Position numbers and translations under genes: made by a program
Shown: one piece after another, positions 9,214 to 19,613 of the stretch
Numbering within the stretch: position 1 is the stretch's first letter
Layout: every line of letters starts with the position of its first letter
Source: Gracilaria caudata
Lineage: Eukaryota; Rhodophyta; Florideophyceae; Gracilariales; Gracilariaceae
DNA: 58,397 nt
Assembly (NCBI GenBank): GCA_030374735.1
Contig: JASCIV010000052.1
Coordinates: 1 to 58,397 of the forward strand
Direction: 5' to 3'
Notes under the pieces: generated by a model
The model's input: only the letters and a program-made list of their open reading frames with translations
Databases searched by the model: none
Told to the model about the DNA's origin: nothing

Positions 9214-10389
9214 ATGGTTTGCCAAGCGTTTACAAGTTCCTTTCTACCCTCTAAATCACAGTTACACCAACATGGTTTGTTCGAATCACGGCACGGCGAA
9301 ACTAGGCCAGCATATCAGTCGCTCAGCATGTGTTCTCAGAAGCCCGGTGTTAAGAAATCGCCTCTTCTGGCAGCAGCGTTCGCTGCTCTCACTTGTCTCT
9401 CGATTAGACCCCCTACACCAGTGCAAGCAATTCATCGGGAGATAGGTAGAACGCCTACAACACAGTCAACCCCGGATTTTCGAACGAACTACAGCGAGAT
9501 GACACCCGAAGGCACTTTGCTTCGAGTTATGCCCCAGACGATACCTCATTCACCAGCGGGACTTGGCCTCTATCCAAGCGAAAGTGTTCAAAGACCTCCA
9601 TCCCACAGCAACACCACGAGCTATCAAGGGCAGGTGAGCCCGATGCCAGAATGGGCCGCAGTTCGCATGAGGCAATCTATTTATCCACATCGCAGCACAA
9701 GGATTGTGTCTTTGCGCCCAACGGCATTGGGGCTTGTTGGCGTCAGCGCTATCACGTCCGGCTCGGTGCTCCTGCGCAATGCAACTCGAAAGCGAAAACC
9801 ACGAGTGAGGGAACCCATACGTGAAGATCAGGGAATTTGTTCTGTGGTTTCTATACAAATCCCTTTTTGCGTATCAGAACGCGAGAGCATGATAGGAAAA
9901 CTACAAGAACTTCAAAACAATGTCAATTTGCTTACTCCGGATGGAATGGCTTGCGCAGCGCGGGAAACATCGAGAATTCTGTTAGGCGAGGAGAGATTGT
10001 TCGAAGACTCTCGGAGGTTTGCCCCTAAAGTTGACGTTTTCTTAGCAGAAAACATTCAGTGTGCAGAGAAGCGGTTTGCAGGACACGTTGAGATAGAAGC
10101 TCATCGTTGCGATCGAGTTCAAAACTGTAGTCAGAAAGCTCCGAACGCTTCAAGGAAGTATGGTGTTGTAACAGTGGTTGTCGCAACCACTGAAGGAGTA
10201 GACCTCGCATGCTACGACGAAGACGCAACGATCATTTGCCGATTGCGTGGCGCCTTGGACCGTATATCTAGGCTTCGAGGCGGTCAAGTTGCTGGCCTTG
10301 AGCTGCAATGGATTCCAGAGGTTTGCGAAGAAAGATCTTTGACAAGGGCACAACTGTGCGAAGCTTTTCCGGGTTTAAAAGTAGTCTAG
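9214..10389 (+). CDS. DUF1517 family protein, predicted plastid/thylakoid
   Basis: The 391-residue protein matches the DUF1517 family of cyanobacteria and plastids in its C-terminal half. It has a helical stretch (about 200-290), then the strand-rich end YGVVTVVVATTEGVDL, RLRGALDRISRLRGGQ and VAGLELQWIPE, finishing in FPGLKVV as family members do. The first ~75 residues are basic and hydroxyl-rich with a hydrophobic segment LLAAAFAALTCLSI ending in VQA-I, which resembles a plastid transit peptide followed by a thylakoid signal or anchor. A second hydrophobic stretch is near 170-185 (LGLVGVSAITSGSVLL). Some plant relatives are implicated in light acclimation, but the molecular role is not established. 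The start is the first ATG; later in-frame ATGs exist. Confidence 0.75.
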   Translation: MVCQAFTSSFLPSKSQLHQHGLFESRHGETRPAYQSLSMCSQKPGVKKSPLLAAAFAALTCLSIRPPTPVQAIHREIGRTPTTQSTPDFRTNYSEMTPEGTLLRVMPQTIPHSPAGLGLYPSESVQRPPSHSNTTSYQGQVSPMPEWAAVRMRQSIYPHRSTRIVSLRPTALGLVGVSAITSGSVLLRNATRKRKPRVREPIREDQGICSVVSIQIPFCVSERESMIGKLQELQNNVNLLTPDGMACAARETSRILLGEERLFEDSRRFAPKVDVFLAENIQCAEKRFAGHVEIEAHRCDRVQNCSQKAPNASRKYGVVTVVVATTEGVDLACYDEDATIICRLRGALDRISRLRGGQVAGLELQWIPEVCEERSLTRAQLCEAFPGLKVV

Positions 10390-11995
10390 AGCGCCTATTG
10401 CCTTTCATCGGTTATCTGTATATTGAGAATCTCTTCCGATCTGTTTACACTTTCAAAAGCTGGAACGTGAGTTCCACTGGTATCTTCTGTGATGCTTCGT
10501 GGTCAATACTGCCCAAGAGCTGTTGGCCAAACTTATGTCCGAGAAACTCATTCTACGAGATATGGTTTCTCGTTTTGGGACGCAGAGGGCCCACTATGTT
10601 CTTATTCCGGTCCCGGGAATCGTCCTTCCTCCTTTAGGGTATCCCATTTCTCCACCTGTGTCGTAATGTAAATCAAAGGAAAATCAGCGTTAGTAGTTCG
10701 TCGCCTCAAGAACTGAACTTTGATTTCCAGCTTTTGCGTTGCCTGAGTGTCACATGGTGTGCAGAATGCGCCTAACGTACCCATTCGACTGGGCACAGAG
10801 ATGTATACCAACGCTTGAATTTCTCGCATTCAGGATCATCCTCACCCTTCTTTTTCGCGCAGGCATGGAACTCAATGTACCTAGCCCAGCAATGGTTTGT
10901 CTGGTTCGTAGTTGGAAAGCGCCGGTCGCGCGGAGCGGTTCGAACTTGGATAGTTGCATCGGACATCGCGAACGCAGTTGGATTGTACGCAACTTATTAA
11001 TTCAATTGAAGATCGTCCTTGATCCGAACAAGTGCGAGTAAGCGCTAGGCTCTCCTTGAAGGAGCTGAGCTTGCAAGACTTGCTTGTTGCTCAAGATGCA
11101 CCAACCACATGCACATGGCGCTGCTCTCGATTCTGCAGGAGTGGTGCCGGTTGCAATTCGTCGAAGCAAAATTTTCTCCCAAATCAGATTATTTCGTATA
11201 TACACGTAACAACACGTGTAATGTGCGTACACGTACACGTAGCTGAAACTCTAAGTCGAATGTCAGACGCAAGAGCTCACTGCTTTTCCGCACCTCGGTA
11301 TACTTACGCAGCCGATGGGGCACTGGGGTCGGCCCGGGCCGGGCCTGCTTGTCCCAACAACGAAGGGTGTCATGGAAAGAGGCCAAAGAGGGCTATCCTC
11401 TACTCTTAGCCTTACACTAAAAAGCTTAAGATTTCAAAGCTGTATCTAGTAGCGTTTGCTTGTGTGGGCTTCTTCGGGCTTCTTCCGCACATTTCTTGAT
11501 TCCTCATTGCCAATTGCTAAACAAGGTCACACACTCGACAATGATGTAATTGGGGAACTAAAGCCTTTCCTGTTGTCTGTCCTTGGTTCGGAATACTGCC
11601 TTTTTGCCACTAATCTCGCGAGTAAACTCATTACTGCTAAGAGGGTTCTCAGCTGACAGCAGAGCTCATCACCACTGAGAAGAGTAATTTGAGCAAATAG
11701 GCTGAGCAGCTCTAAGGCATTACATATTCATTACCGCTATCGTTTACCGTTTTTTGCCATCAGTCGCTCTTTACTCTTGGACTGAAAGTTTGCACGGTGT
11801 GAACACATAAGATTCGAAGATATTCGAGTTTTGCGCATTCGTTTCCTGACAATTCCAGTCGCGGCACTCTGTCCCACTTCACGAATTTACTTGACGTCGC
11901 AGAACAAACATTCCTTTACCCCGGCCAACTTCTGAACTAAACTCGTTGCCAGTGGTGGCACACACATCTTTCTTCCCTTGTGGATTGGATTCGAA
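10390..11995. other. Intergenic, no gene recognised
   Basis: About 1.6 kb with short overlapping frames on both strands and no family signature. It includes a GC-rich patch near 11321-11346 containing the palindrome GGCCCGGGCC, and an alternating purine-pyrimidine run of CACGTGT/ACGTAC type near 11203-11240. The region carries the promoter of the downstream membrane protein. Confidence 0.45.
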
Positions 11996-13939
11996 ATGTT
12001 GCGGGAAGTTTTAACTCTGAGTGCGATGTTGATTTCTGTGGCTTCGGTCCTTAACTGTGGTCAAGCTGAACAACACTTTTATGATGATAATCAAATCGGT
12101 CCTTCTGTCTATCTGAAAAGAGTTGGCAAAGACAGAGCAACGTCCCTCAAGTCCCCACTTGGCAAAATGTACAATACGAAAACCACCTGGAGAACTTCCG
12201 ATCCTGATTCCGGAGAACTGAATTCTACCAACCTCGCAAACGACGATAGCGACACCCCTAACGGCGATTCAGTTGAAGCTGGGCAGTCCTCTACCGCGAT
12301 TGGGGACACCAGTCCGGATATTGGAAAGGATATGACACATGTTAACGCTTCCGGGGCAGATAAAACGATACCTACGAATCAAAGTAATGTCGATCCAAGC
12401 GCTCCATCCCCCTTGAAGTCTATGTATATTGCTACAACTAAACCTGGACTTGGGAGCCCTCTTACTCAACCAGTCTTCAAGGAGAACGCCTTCGTTGGAT
12501 TATTCAATTCATGTTCAAAAGTGCAAATCAATGAGAGCATAGGACCAATAGGAGCTGATACGTGCTTTGAAGATGACGAATACAATGACCGAATAACCTT
12601 TGAGATGACATATTTGATATCCAGTGAGGTCATAGAAAACGCATTCCACACAACACCACCAAAGCTTCTTGTCCAAGACGGCGTCGACCAAATTGCAGAA
12701 CCAAGAATTTTTATCACAGACGTTAGCAAAGCTGATTCCATGGCCAAAGTTGTAGTTTTGTATAACTGCAAGGCTGGATCATCGGGGTCTGTTCATCTGT
12801 CTCTTCACTTAAGCTTCGGGGATTCAGAAAATTCTAGCCTATCTATTCCATGGACCAAAACATGCTCTACAGGCGAAAATGACAAGATCAGTTTTGGTTA
12901 CATTAGTGAGAAGGACTCGACATCAAGCAAAGTAGATTTCAACAAGTCCGAAGCATCTGCCCTTGTTGTTGCACCAAGCGATGTATCAACTGAGGTCTAT
13001 TTGAAGCTTCAACAACCAGGGGCGCAACAGGTATTTCTGGCTCCATATGTGACTAGCAGTAAACCTGAAGTCACCGAAGTCCTTGTTCGAGGGAACCATC
13101 CGTCTGGCGGCGTGCTTAAAGGTTTGGAGGAAACCTCATTCCAGATATCTTACAACTGCGAGCAAAAAGGATCAACAGAAATTCATGTGAGTGTCGCATT
13201 TCCACCGTTTGATAACGTGACAGCGTCATGGATAAAAGGTCCGTATTTCTATCGACACCTGATTTCTAGAGTTGAATCTGAACTGACCTTTGCTTGACAT
13301 GTATTTACAGATTGTGGAGGACAGACACCATCCAGTCTTCAGGTGGGAACTGAATTGGGATCTTCAGATGTTGTTAGCAACGGGGAACCGACACAAAGCT
13401 TTATGGTAGGAATACAACATATTGGTACGGAACACTCAGATGAACATCTGCATCTTTCTGGGAATCAATCAGACTGGAAAGTATTTTTGCAGAACAGCGG
13501 TATTGATTTTCAGTCTTCAGAGGCCGCTTTGCATATTGGAAGAATTGCTTTGACTGTGGAACACCCAGGGACCATCGCGGTGCTTGAACCTCGTATACGA
13601 TCTAAAAGTGCACTTGGATGGTCAGTGACATCCAACTCGGGCTATGCGCTTGGGCCTGGTAGTTCTCTCGAGGTATCATTTCACTTTGTGTGTAGAAGGA
13701 TTGGTGAAAGCCGTATTCTAATAACGCTGCCTATCCTACAGTACGAGACCGTCGAGTTCGGTATCGCAAAAAGGTGTACTCACTTGGGAAGAGTGCGGAA
13801 GTCCAGACAGTTAGTCTTCACAGCAGGTAAGGCTTTTGCTTCCTTGATTGCGATTTGTGTCGCAGCTGTGGTCGTCATCGTGAGGCGACGCAGTTTTGCT
13901 TCGAAGGGTTTTGAAGCTCTGCCTACCACTGATAGGTGA
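11996..13939 (+). CDS. Type I membrane protein with three cysteine-marked repeats (two exons)
   Basis: Exons 11996-13238 and 13311-13939 are joined across a 72-bp intron (GTCCGT donor, TTTACAG acceptor, CTGAC branch-like site) to give about 623 residues. A signal peptide (residues 1 to about 22) precedes a Ser/Thr/Asp-rich linker (to about 150). Three beta-rich repeats of roughly 110-140 residues follow. Each ends with a strand ending in Cys, then G, a second strand, and K-x-C: YNCKAGSSG...WTKTC, YNCEQKGST...WIKDC and FVCRRIGES...IAKRC. The second K-x-C is created only by the splice, which supports the junction. A single membrane segment near 596-615 is followed by RRR and a short cytosolic tail. 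The repeats look immunoglobulin- or PapD-like in pattern, but I cannot name the family. The start is the ATG at 11996, since upstream codons in the frame lack ATG. Confidence 0.7.
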
Positions 13940-15324
13940 GGAAGTTGAAATCATGAGAATTCGTGGGCTACGCATCGCAGTCTCGTTAGTGACAGGCGTA
14001 GGAAGCTCATGTGCTGTGTAACTAGTAGAAAATGACGGCAAAGGAAGCCATGTATATCCATGTAAATCTTCCTCATGGTCTTGAACCTAAAAGCTAAATT
14101 CACTCTGAACCAGACAAGAAAAACAGCTATATGTAGGCCATACACCGCTGCTTCATCCTCTTGCAACTCATCTGTCAGGAAAGAGATTTTTATGCACCTG
14201 TCGCCCTAATGTGTTGAACAACGTCGAACATTATGTCCTGCGTTGTCCACGACGGACTCTGTCTCGAAGGCTCTGTCTGCCTTCTGCAAGGGATCGTCGG
14301 AATTTAACAGTACCGGAGATCATCAAGAAGTGGCACGAAAAAAATGTTAGTTTTCTTAGTGAGAGAGGGTTTCTTCCAACGCTCTGCGATAAGTAGAAAT
14401 TGAACTATCGCGCCCATAAATGAGAGAGAGACAAGAAAAAGAGAAGCCTGCATTCTGAGCGTCTTGAGTAGCGATTTGCCATAAATGCTGAAAGGTGCAG
14501 GCATCAGTCTGAGCTTTTTTTTAATCCGGAACCACAATACGTGCATTGTACGCCCGAGAAGTGTTTCTCTCGTGATAAGGGAACCAATTCTTCGGAACTA
14601 ACCTAGATCCTAAACTCTGGAAAGATACTTAGCTTAAAGCTCAGACTGTAGGGCTGCACGACGCTAATTTCTGGAAGAAATAGAGGCGAAGTAGATCAAT
14701 CACGGGGTTCTTTGCAAGGGTAATTTGGAAGAAAGAACAAATAAAAACGACCTCAAGGAACTTCACCTCTTGAGGATGAAGGATTGGTTTGATCAAGAGC
14801 AATTGCTAGCCTCTAACCCTTTAGATGTCCAAAGCATGGATGGTTTGCAAATTGCAAGGCGTATTATTAGTCACGCCAGACCCCACGGCCCCGTGGTACA
14901 AGGTTAGCATCATCATCTTTATTGTGGACAACAATCTTCAATTTCTAGACTGCAATAAAACCTTTAAGCAAGGTTTTCTCTCTGCAAGAAGGCCAAGAAC
15001 TTTGGTGGAAATTGTCGAATCATAATCATGATGGTCAAGTTACAATCTTCTTAAACCGGAAACTTTCCCGCGGAAAGGTGCTCGGCGTTCGAAAAAATAC
15101 CACACCGTTAATTTACTGAAAACGTAATCCCCCCCTCACTTCACGAGGTATGACTCTTACCGTATGAAGGATTGCTTTCCCTCTGTGGCTAGAGACTTCA
15201 CGAGACTGTTGATTAATCTATCGGATTGTCTTTTAGAGCAGTTGCGAGCGTCGACGACGTCTGCTGAAAATCTGACCTTTTTACGCGTTACAGAGCAAGC
15301 TACCACAAGGAAGTTCGTAGTTCC
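13940..15324. other. Intergenic, no gene recognised
   Basis: Short frames only. A CAAGGGTA half-motif is at 14715-14722 and a CCACGG-CC-CCGTGG palindrome is near 14882-14896. The region precedes the disordered repeat protein. Confidence 0.45.
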
Positions 15325-17040
15325 ATGATTGTCCTAGCGTTTCTAACATACCCAGCGTTTGGGGGGAAGAACTTCAAACCAGCTAGACGCTGCTGGGTTC
15401 ACCCTTTGAACTATGCCAGAACACAAGTGGTCAGCCTTTCCGCTGCCCAGAATGACAGGAGCAAAGAATACCCGAGCAAGATAGAGCAGTCAAATTCAAG
15501 AAGCTACGCGAAACAGGCAAACGAAGCGCCCTCATCGGACATCGAAAGCAACGCGGAAATTAAGGCGCAGTATAAGTTTTTCAGCGAACAACTTGGGACG
15601 AAAACTGAGAAGACGCAGAAACAGGCTAAAGACCATGCAGGTCGTCAGGACGAGAGTTCTTGCATAGATTCAAACATACAGTTGGATAAGGTCCATGAGC
15701 AAGGCACAACAGAAGTTGAGGTAGCAAAGCATGTTCACGCTAATCCTGCGGATTATGACCTGTTTGATCAGCTTCTTCAAAGCACGGGAGGAACGGGAAG
15801 GAAACCGATAAAAGGCTCAAAACCATTCACATCAGTTGTCAAGCATCAGTTGCGTTCACAGGAAACGGACTGGAAGTTTGTGTCTCGAGGCCGAAGAGCT
15901 AAGAAGCAAAACATGGAAAAACGACTGGAGGATGATAGTGTAGAAGTACCAAAGGTACCAGGCAACGACAATAGAGAGGAGAGCCTCTTTGACGAGCCGA
16001 ATTCAATTTCTCCCTCGTATGACCTTATGAGAGAAGAATTTGGTGAAGGTTTCCACGGTCTTGGTCAAAGACCCATATCACATGACACTAACCACGAGGA
16101 AAGCGATAAAACTCCGCCTATGCTTCAAGAACGGCCTAGACGCCCTGGTTATATAGAAAATGCTAGCTCGAGCGGGACCGCAGAAGTGCCAGTGGGTTCC
16201 GATTACAAAATGTCTAATCCATCAGAAAGCATGTTTGCAGGTACCGGCAAACCTTCTGAAACGGCAGCTTCCACAGCAGCCTCGCACGACTTCATGAGAG
16301 AAGAATTTGGAATAGGATTTCATGATGTTCGCGAAAGCCAAAATTCAGGTGATGTTGAGAAACCGAGAAGTGGTGGGAATGCACCTCCAGCTCTTCGGGA
16401 TCGTCCAAAACGCGATGGCAACAAAGATACCGCAAACATAGATACTATTACCAAGTCCGCAATACCCACTGAGATTAGAAACCCAAATCCTGGTCAACTA
16501 CCGAAGCTAAATGCTCCACCGCGACGACGTCTGCCTGAAACAGGCCAGGACGAGCCAAGTGTTTCGCAACTGACAAACGTGCAGGATGGATCTGAATTGG
16601 CCTTAAGAAAAAGCGCTGAATCATCGTTGCAGAAGAACAAAGATACTGATCCAAGCCCACCGAGCTTACGCAATGCAGCCCAGGGAACTGGAGGAACAGA
16701 AACAATTTTTAAGGATGCGGAAGAGACTACTGCAGATGCAAACTATTTGTCTGGCGACAATATCGAAGTGGGACATTCAATGCCATCCGTCCTGAATAGT
16801 GGAGACGAAGCTTCAAACGCGTCAGATGTCGAATTCCACTCTAGAGCCGCGGACAAAATGCCCCTGCTAATACGACCAAAACCATACGGACCTAGCAAAG
16901 ATGACGGCGTGTATACGGAACGTAGATTTCGAGGATCTCAACGCTTAAATTCGAGAGGGAAGCAAGTGAGAACAAATGAGAAGGCCTATGTTCTTGAACA
17001 CCCAAAGCTCATACGTGCTGAAGCTATTTCAAGCATCTGA
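15325..17040 (+). CDS. Disordered protein with a duplicated module; function unknown
   Basis: The protein has 571 residues and no family I recognise. A short hydrophobic N-terminus (MIVLAFLTYPAFG) followed by a basic, hydroxyl-rich stretch could be an organelle or secretory presequence. The rest is polar, charged and apparently disordered. A module occurs twice about 90 residues apart: SYDLMREEFGEGFH near 232 then PPMLQERPRRPG near 264, and SHDFMREEFGIGFH near 321 then PPALRDRPKRDG near 354. Looser forms of the second motif recur (LPKLNAPPRRR, MPLLIRPKPYGP). A 17-base stretch of the first motif (ATGAGAGAAGAATTTGG) is identical in both copies. Short repeated stickers in a disordered chain suggest a multivalent scaffold or linker. 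That role is inference only. Confidence 0.7.
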   Translation: MIVLAFLTYPAFGGKNFKPARRCWVHPLNYARTQVVSLSAAQNDRSKEYPSKIEQSNSRSYAKQANEAPSSDIESNAEIKAQYKFFSEQLGTKTEKTQKQAKDHAGRQDESSCIDSNIQLDKVHEQGTTEVEVAKHVHANPADYDLFDQLLQSTGGTGRKPIKGSKPFTSVVKHQLRSQETDWKFVSRGRRAKKQNMEKRLEDDSVEVPKVPGNDNREESLFDEPNSISPSYDLMREEFGEGFHGLGQRPISHDTNHEESDKTPPMLQERPRRPGYIENASSSGTAEVPVGSDYKMSNPSESMFAGTGKPSETAASTAASHDFMREEFGIGFHDVRESQNSGDVEKPRSGGNAPPALRDRPKRDGNKDTANIDTITKSAIPTEIRNPNPGQLPKLNAPPRRRLPETGQDEPSVSQLTNVQDGSELALRKSAESSLQKNKDTDPSPPSLRNAAQGTGGTETIFKDAEETTADANYLSGDNIEVGHSMPSVLNSGDEASNASDVEFHSRAADKMPLLIRPKPYGPSKDDGVYTERRFRGSQRLNSRGKQVRTNEKAYVLEHPKLIRAEAISSI

Positions 17041-17198
17041 GGAATTGCTACGGGAAAATTGAATTCGCAAGTATTGCAACATAAACTATCAGTCGCAATA
17101 TGTCCTCGTGATGCGACCTACAATGTTAGAAGAAATAGGCACTTCAGGTAAAACAGTGTGCTCTTTATAACTGCAGCAAGATAGCGTGATGACTGCAC

Positions 17199-17726
17199 TT
17201 AGCGTCGATCCCTGTCGTACCGCGATCGGCGTCCGCCAGGTCCTTGAGTTGATTGTAGGACCAGCCCTGGCAGTTTGGCCAAGTCAAGGTCCTTGAGCAT
17301 TTCACGAGTCTCTCCGTCAACCTCAATGACGTCAAGATCAATGGCCGAGACTTCCGGAACGAAGTCCATCCGACGTTCCCTCTCTTCTTCCTGAAGCTTA
17401 AGAGAGATACCGCGAACGGGGCCCTTCTGAATCCTTGTCATGAGATGAGTTACGAAACCAGCAACCTTATTTCGCAGACGTTTTGATGGGATGATGGCAA
17501 CTTCATCACAGATTCTTTTGTTAGTCTGAAAGTCCAGGGTAAGGCGAGAATAATACTTCTCAATGACCTGACGGGCAGATTTCTTGACGGTCTTGGTACG
17601 AACTCGACCCTTTCCAGGTCAAATACGATGCAAACATACAAACTTGTTTGTTAGATCCAATACGAACAGCTCTTCGGGCGCCACACATCGAAGAAGAGAT
17701 CGCCAAAACGATAAAAGACGTACCAT
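17199..17726 (-). CDS. RPS17: 40S ribosomal protein S17 (eS17), two exons
   Basis: The main exon (17609-17199) encodes GRVRTKTVKKSARQVIEKYY, then TNKRICDEVAIIPSKRLRNKVAGFVTHLM, RIQKGPVRGISLKLQEEERERR and VPEVSAIDLDVIEVD, the full eS17 pattern. The start codon is missing from this exon. The best solution is an ATG at 17726-17724 directly followed by a GTACGT donor, giving a 114-bp intron (17723-17610) with a CTAAC branch-like site and an AAAG acceptor. The protein is then 137 residues, the normal size. The AAAG acceptor is weaker than the pyrimidine-AG ends of other introns here, so exon 1 is less certain than exon 2. It is a cytosolic small-subunit protein and diverges from VPS29 across a palindrome-rich spacer. 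Confidence 0.9.
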
Positions 17727-18589
17727 TTTTCAGCAAGAGATTCCGCCGCAAAAAAGGAATGGCACTCGGCGGAAGTACGAGAACGAGAAGGATGGCGCCT
17801 GAGACGTTGTGCGAAGACGGAGGCAAACCGATGGCATAAGCGAAGAGGAGGATGATCGTGAGTTTGCCGCCGTCGACATCAATGTTGTGCAAGCGGCAAT
17901 AGTTCCGGGTAGCTGTAACCGCTGTTACAGTGTACACGCGTGTAGCAGATCCTTGAAAGAGCGGGGGTGGAATTCCACTCTCAAGGATCGGATCATCCGA
18001 TCCTTCAAGCGTATAAGATAAAGGTTTTACTCTTTTTCGCACTGTAAATTTTTACTTCCCTTTTTTCAATTTGAACAATTTATTGAACAACACACATAAT
18101 ATGTAGGCCCTACACTGTAGGGTGAACTTACACATATTTGCGAAGACGCGCTTTCATCGAAAGCAGAATGCCCTTGCTACTGTAGATACCGTCGTACCTG
18201 CGGCAGCTGGCAATTTGCCAGTGGCAACCTCACTGCATAAGTTTGTAGGGCCAACGGCCCGTTCTTCTACGAAGGTGAAGCGCAAAACCAAAATAAACTC
18301 GTTCTCTCTCTTTACAGCGCCATTCTTCTCCACTCCAAATTAGATGTTCGTTCCTTCGTTTTGACTTCCATGTCGTGGATATATTTACCACTGCACCCTA
18401 CCCTGTTTCAGATCCAAGAGGACATATTTTCAAGCTTCAAAATCGAAGGGGTATTCGATACAGGGGTATATTAAACTCAAAAGCCGCTTCAGTGGCAAAC
18501 AGCTTGTTCAATACACCGCGCACCATTGTCACAATAGTAGAAGGCGAAAGAACGCCTTCATCCACATCCCAACCCTTTTCTGTACAGAT
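17727..18589. promoter_or_regulatory. Divergent RPS17/VPS29 spacer
   Basis: This 863-bp spacer between divergent starts holds the palindrome cluster described separately (17913-18005). It also has a further inverted repeat CTGGCAA-T-TTGCCAG (18207-18221) and a TACGAAGG element (18268-18275), which is 322 bp upstream of VPS29. A small frame at 18122-18343 shows no family features. Confidence 0.55.
17913..18005. promoter_or_regulatory. Cluster of five palindromic elements
   Basis: In order: CTGTAAC-cgct-GTTACAG (17913-17930); perfect 12-mer TACACGCGTGTA (17933-17944); 9-bp stem GATCCTTGA (17948-17956) with TCAAGGATC (17981-17989), whose loop contains the perfect 12-mer GTGGAATTCCAC (17967-17978); and AAGGATCGGAT-c-ATCCGATCCTT (17983-18005), an 11-bp stem around one base. 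The last two stems share 17983-17989 and cannot form together. The cluster could be operator-like protein sites, cruciform DNA or a structured transcript. The symmetry is seen directly; the role is not. Confidence 0.75.
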
Positions 18590-19613
18590 ATGGTCGTATG
18601 TTCTTATTCTCATATCATGACTTTCATTCAGCCTCCATTGACGATGCTAACCATATACAGGGCCTAACCATTTAATTCGATCACTGCAGCTGGTTCTAGC
18701 AATCGGGGACTTTCATGTGCCGCACAGGTCCCCAGGGATACCTCAACGTTTTAAAACACTTCTCTCGCCGGGAAAAATACAATTCATACTCTGCACAGGC
18801 AATCTATGCAGCGCAGAGATCGAACAATATCTGCATTCTCTAGGACCAGAAGTGCACATAGTTGCGGGGGACATGGATTCGGTATGCCACCTCTCTTGCG
18901 GTACATGCGTTGTGGTTGGGTTTCAAGTCTCTAACTGGTGTATTCTTAATGTGAACTCTCGCAGGCCCCCTATCCTGAAAAAGCTATCGTCAACGTCGGC
19001 AACCTTTCCTTCGGTATCTGTCACGGGCATCAGGTCATTCCTCGTGGGTTAAAGTCTGGAACAGAGGCATTGAGAAGGTAAAGACTAATAACTCCGTATC
19101 TACCACTTGTATTCTATTCTAACAAAACTACTCTTTCGACACATTGGCTGCGAGAGGAGCAGGGAAATGGGAGTAGACGTGCTTGTCACTGGAAATTCAC
19201 ACCAACTACATATATGGAAATCTGAGGATGGTGGGCTTCTCATCAATCCCGGATCAGTAAGTAGTTCTGTTTGCACAACCAGACTTGTGGCATGACAAAA
19301 CAAGACCTCTCTTGTTTGAAATTTGCTACGATGTGTACTAACCACAAGCCTTTTCTGCGTTGCTCTTCTTCCCTTGCATAGGCTACTGGTGCTCACACGA
19401 CAGTCGATCAAACGCTCTCGCCACCAAGCTTTGTTCTAATGGACGTTCAAGGAAGTAAGATCGTTACTTATTCTTACGTTCTGCATGAAGTTGTACGTTA
19501 TTTCTATTATGAGCCAAACGTTTCATGAACCACGCTAACAGCCTTATGTTATCTTCCAAAATTATTCTTGCAAATCCCAGGACGGTTTGCTAATCGAGCG
19601 CGACAATTTTTGA
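18590..19613 (+). CDS. VPS29: Retromer subunit VPS29 (six exons)
   Basis: Exons are 18590-18595, 18690-18881, 18965-19077, 19163-19256, 19382-19492 and 19581-19613, all with GT-AG ends (donors GTATGT, GTATGC, GTAAAG, GTAAGT, GTACGT). Spliced, they give 182 residues, the same length as human VPS29. The protein begins MVLVLAIGDFHVPHRS and continues with KTLLSPGKIQFILCTGNLC, VGNLSFGICHGHQVIP, MGVDVLVTGNSHQ, INPGSATGAH and SFVLMDVQGSKIVTYSY, ending VDGLLIERDNF. This is the metallophosphoesterase-fold retromer subunit that binds VPS35 in endosome-to-Golgi recycling. GDFH and GNSH correspond to metal-site motifs that are catalytically dead in retromer. Exon 1 is only two codons long. Five introns in a 549-bp coding sequence contrasts with the intronless genes around it. 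Confidence 0.95.
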
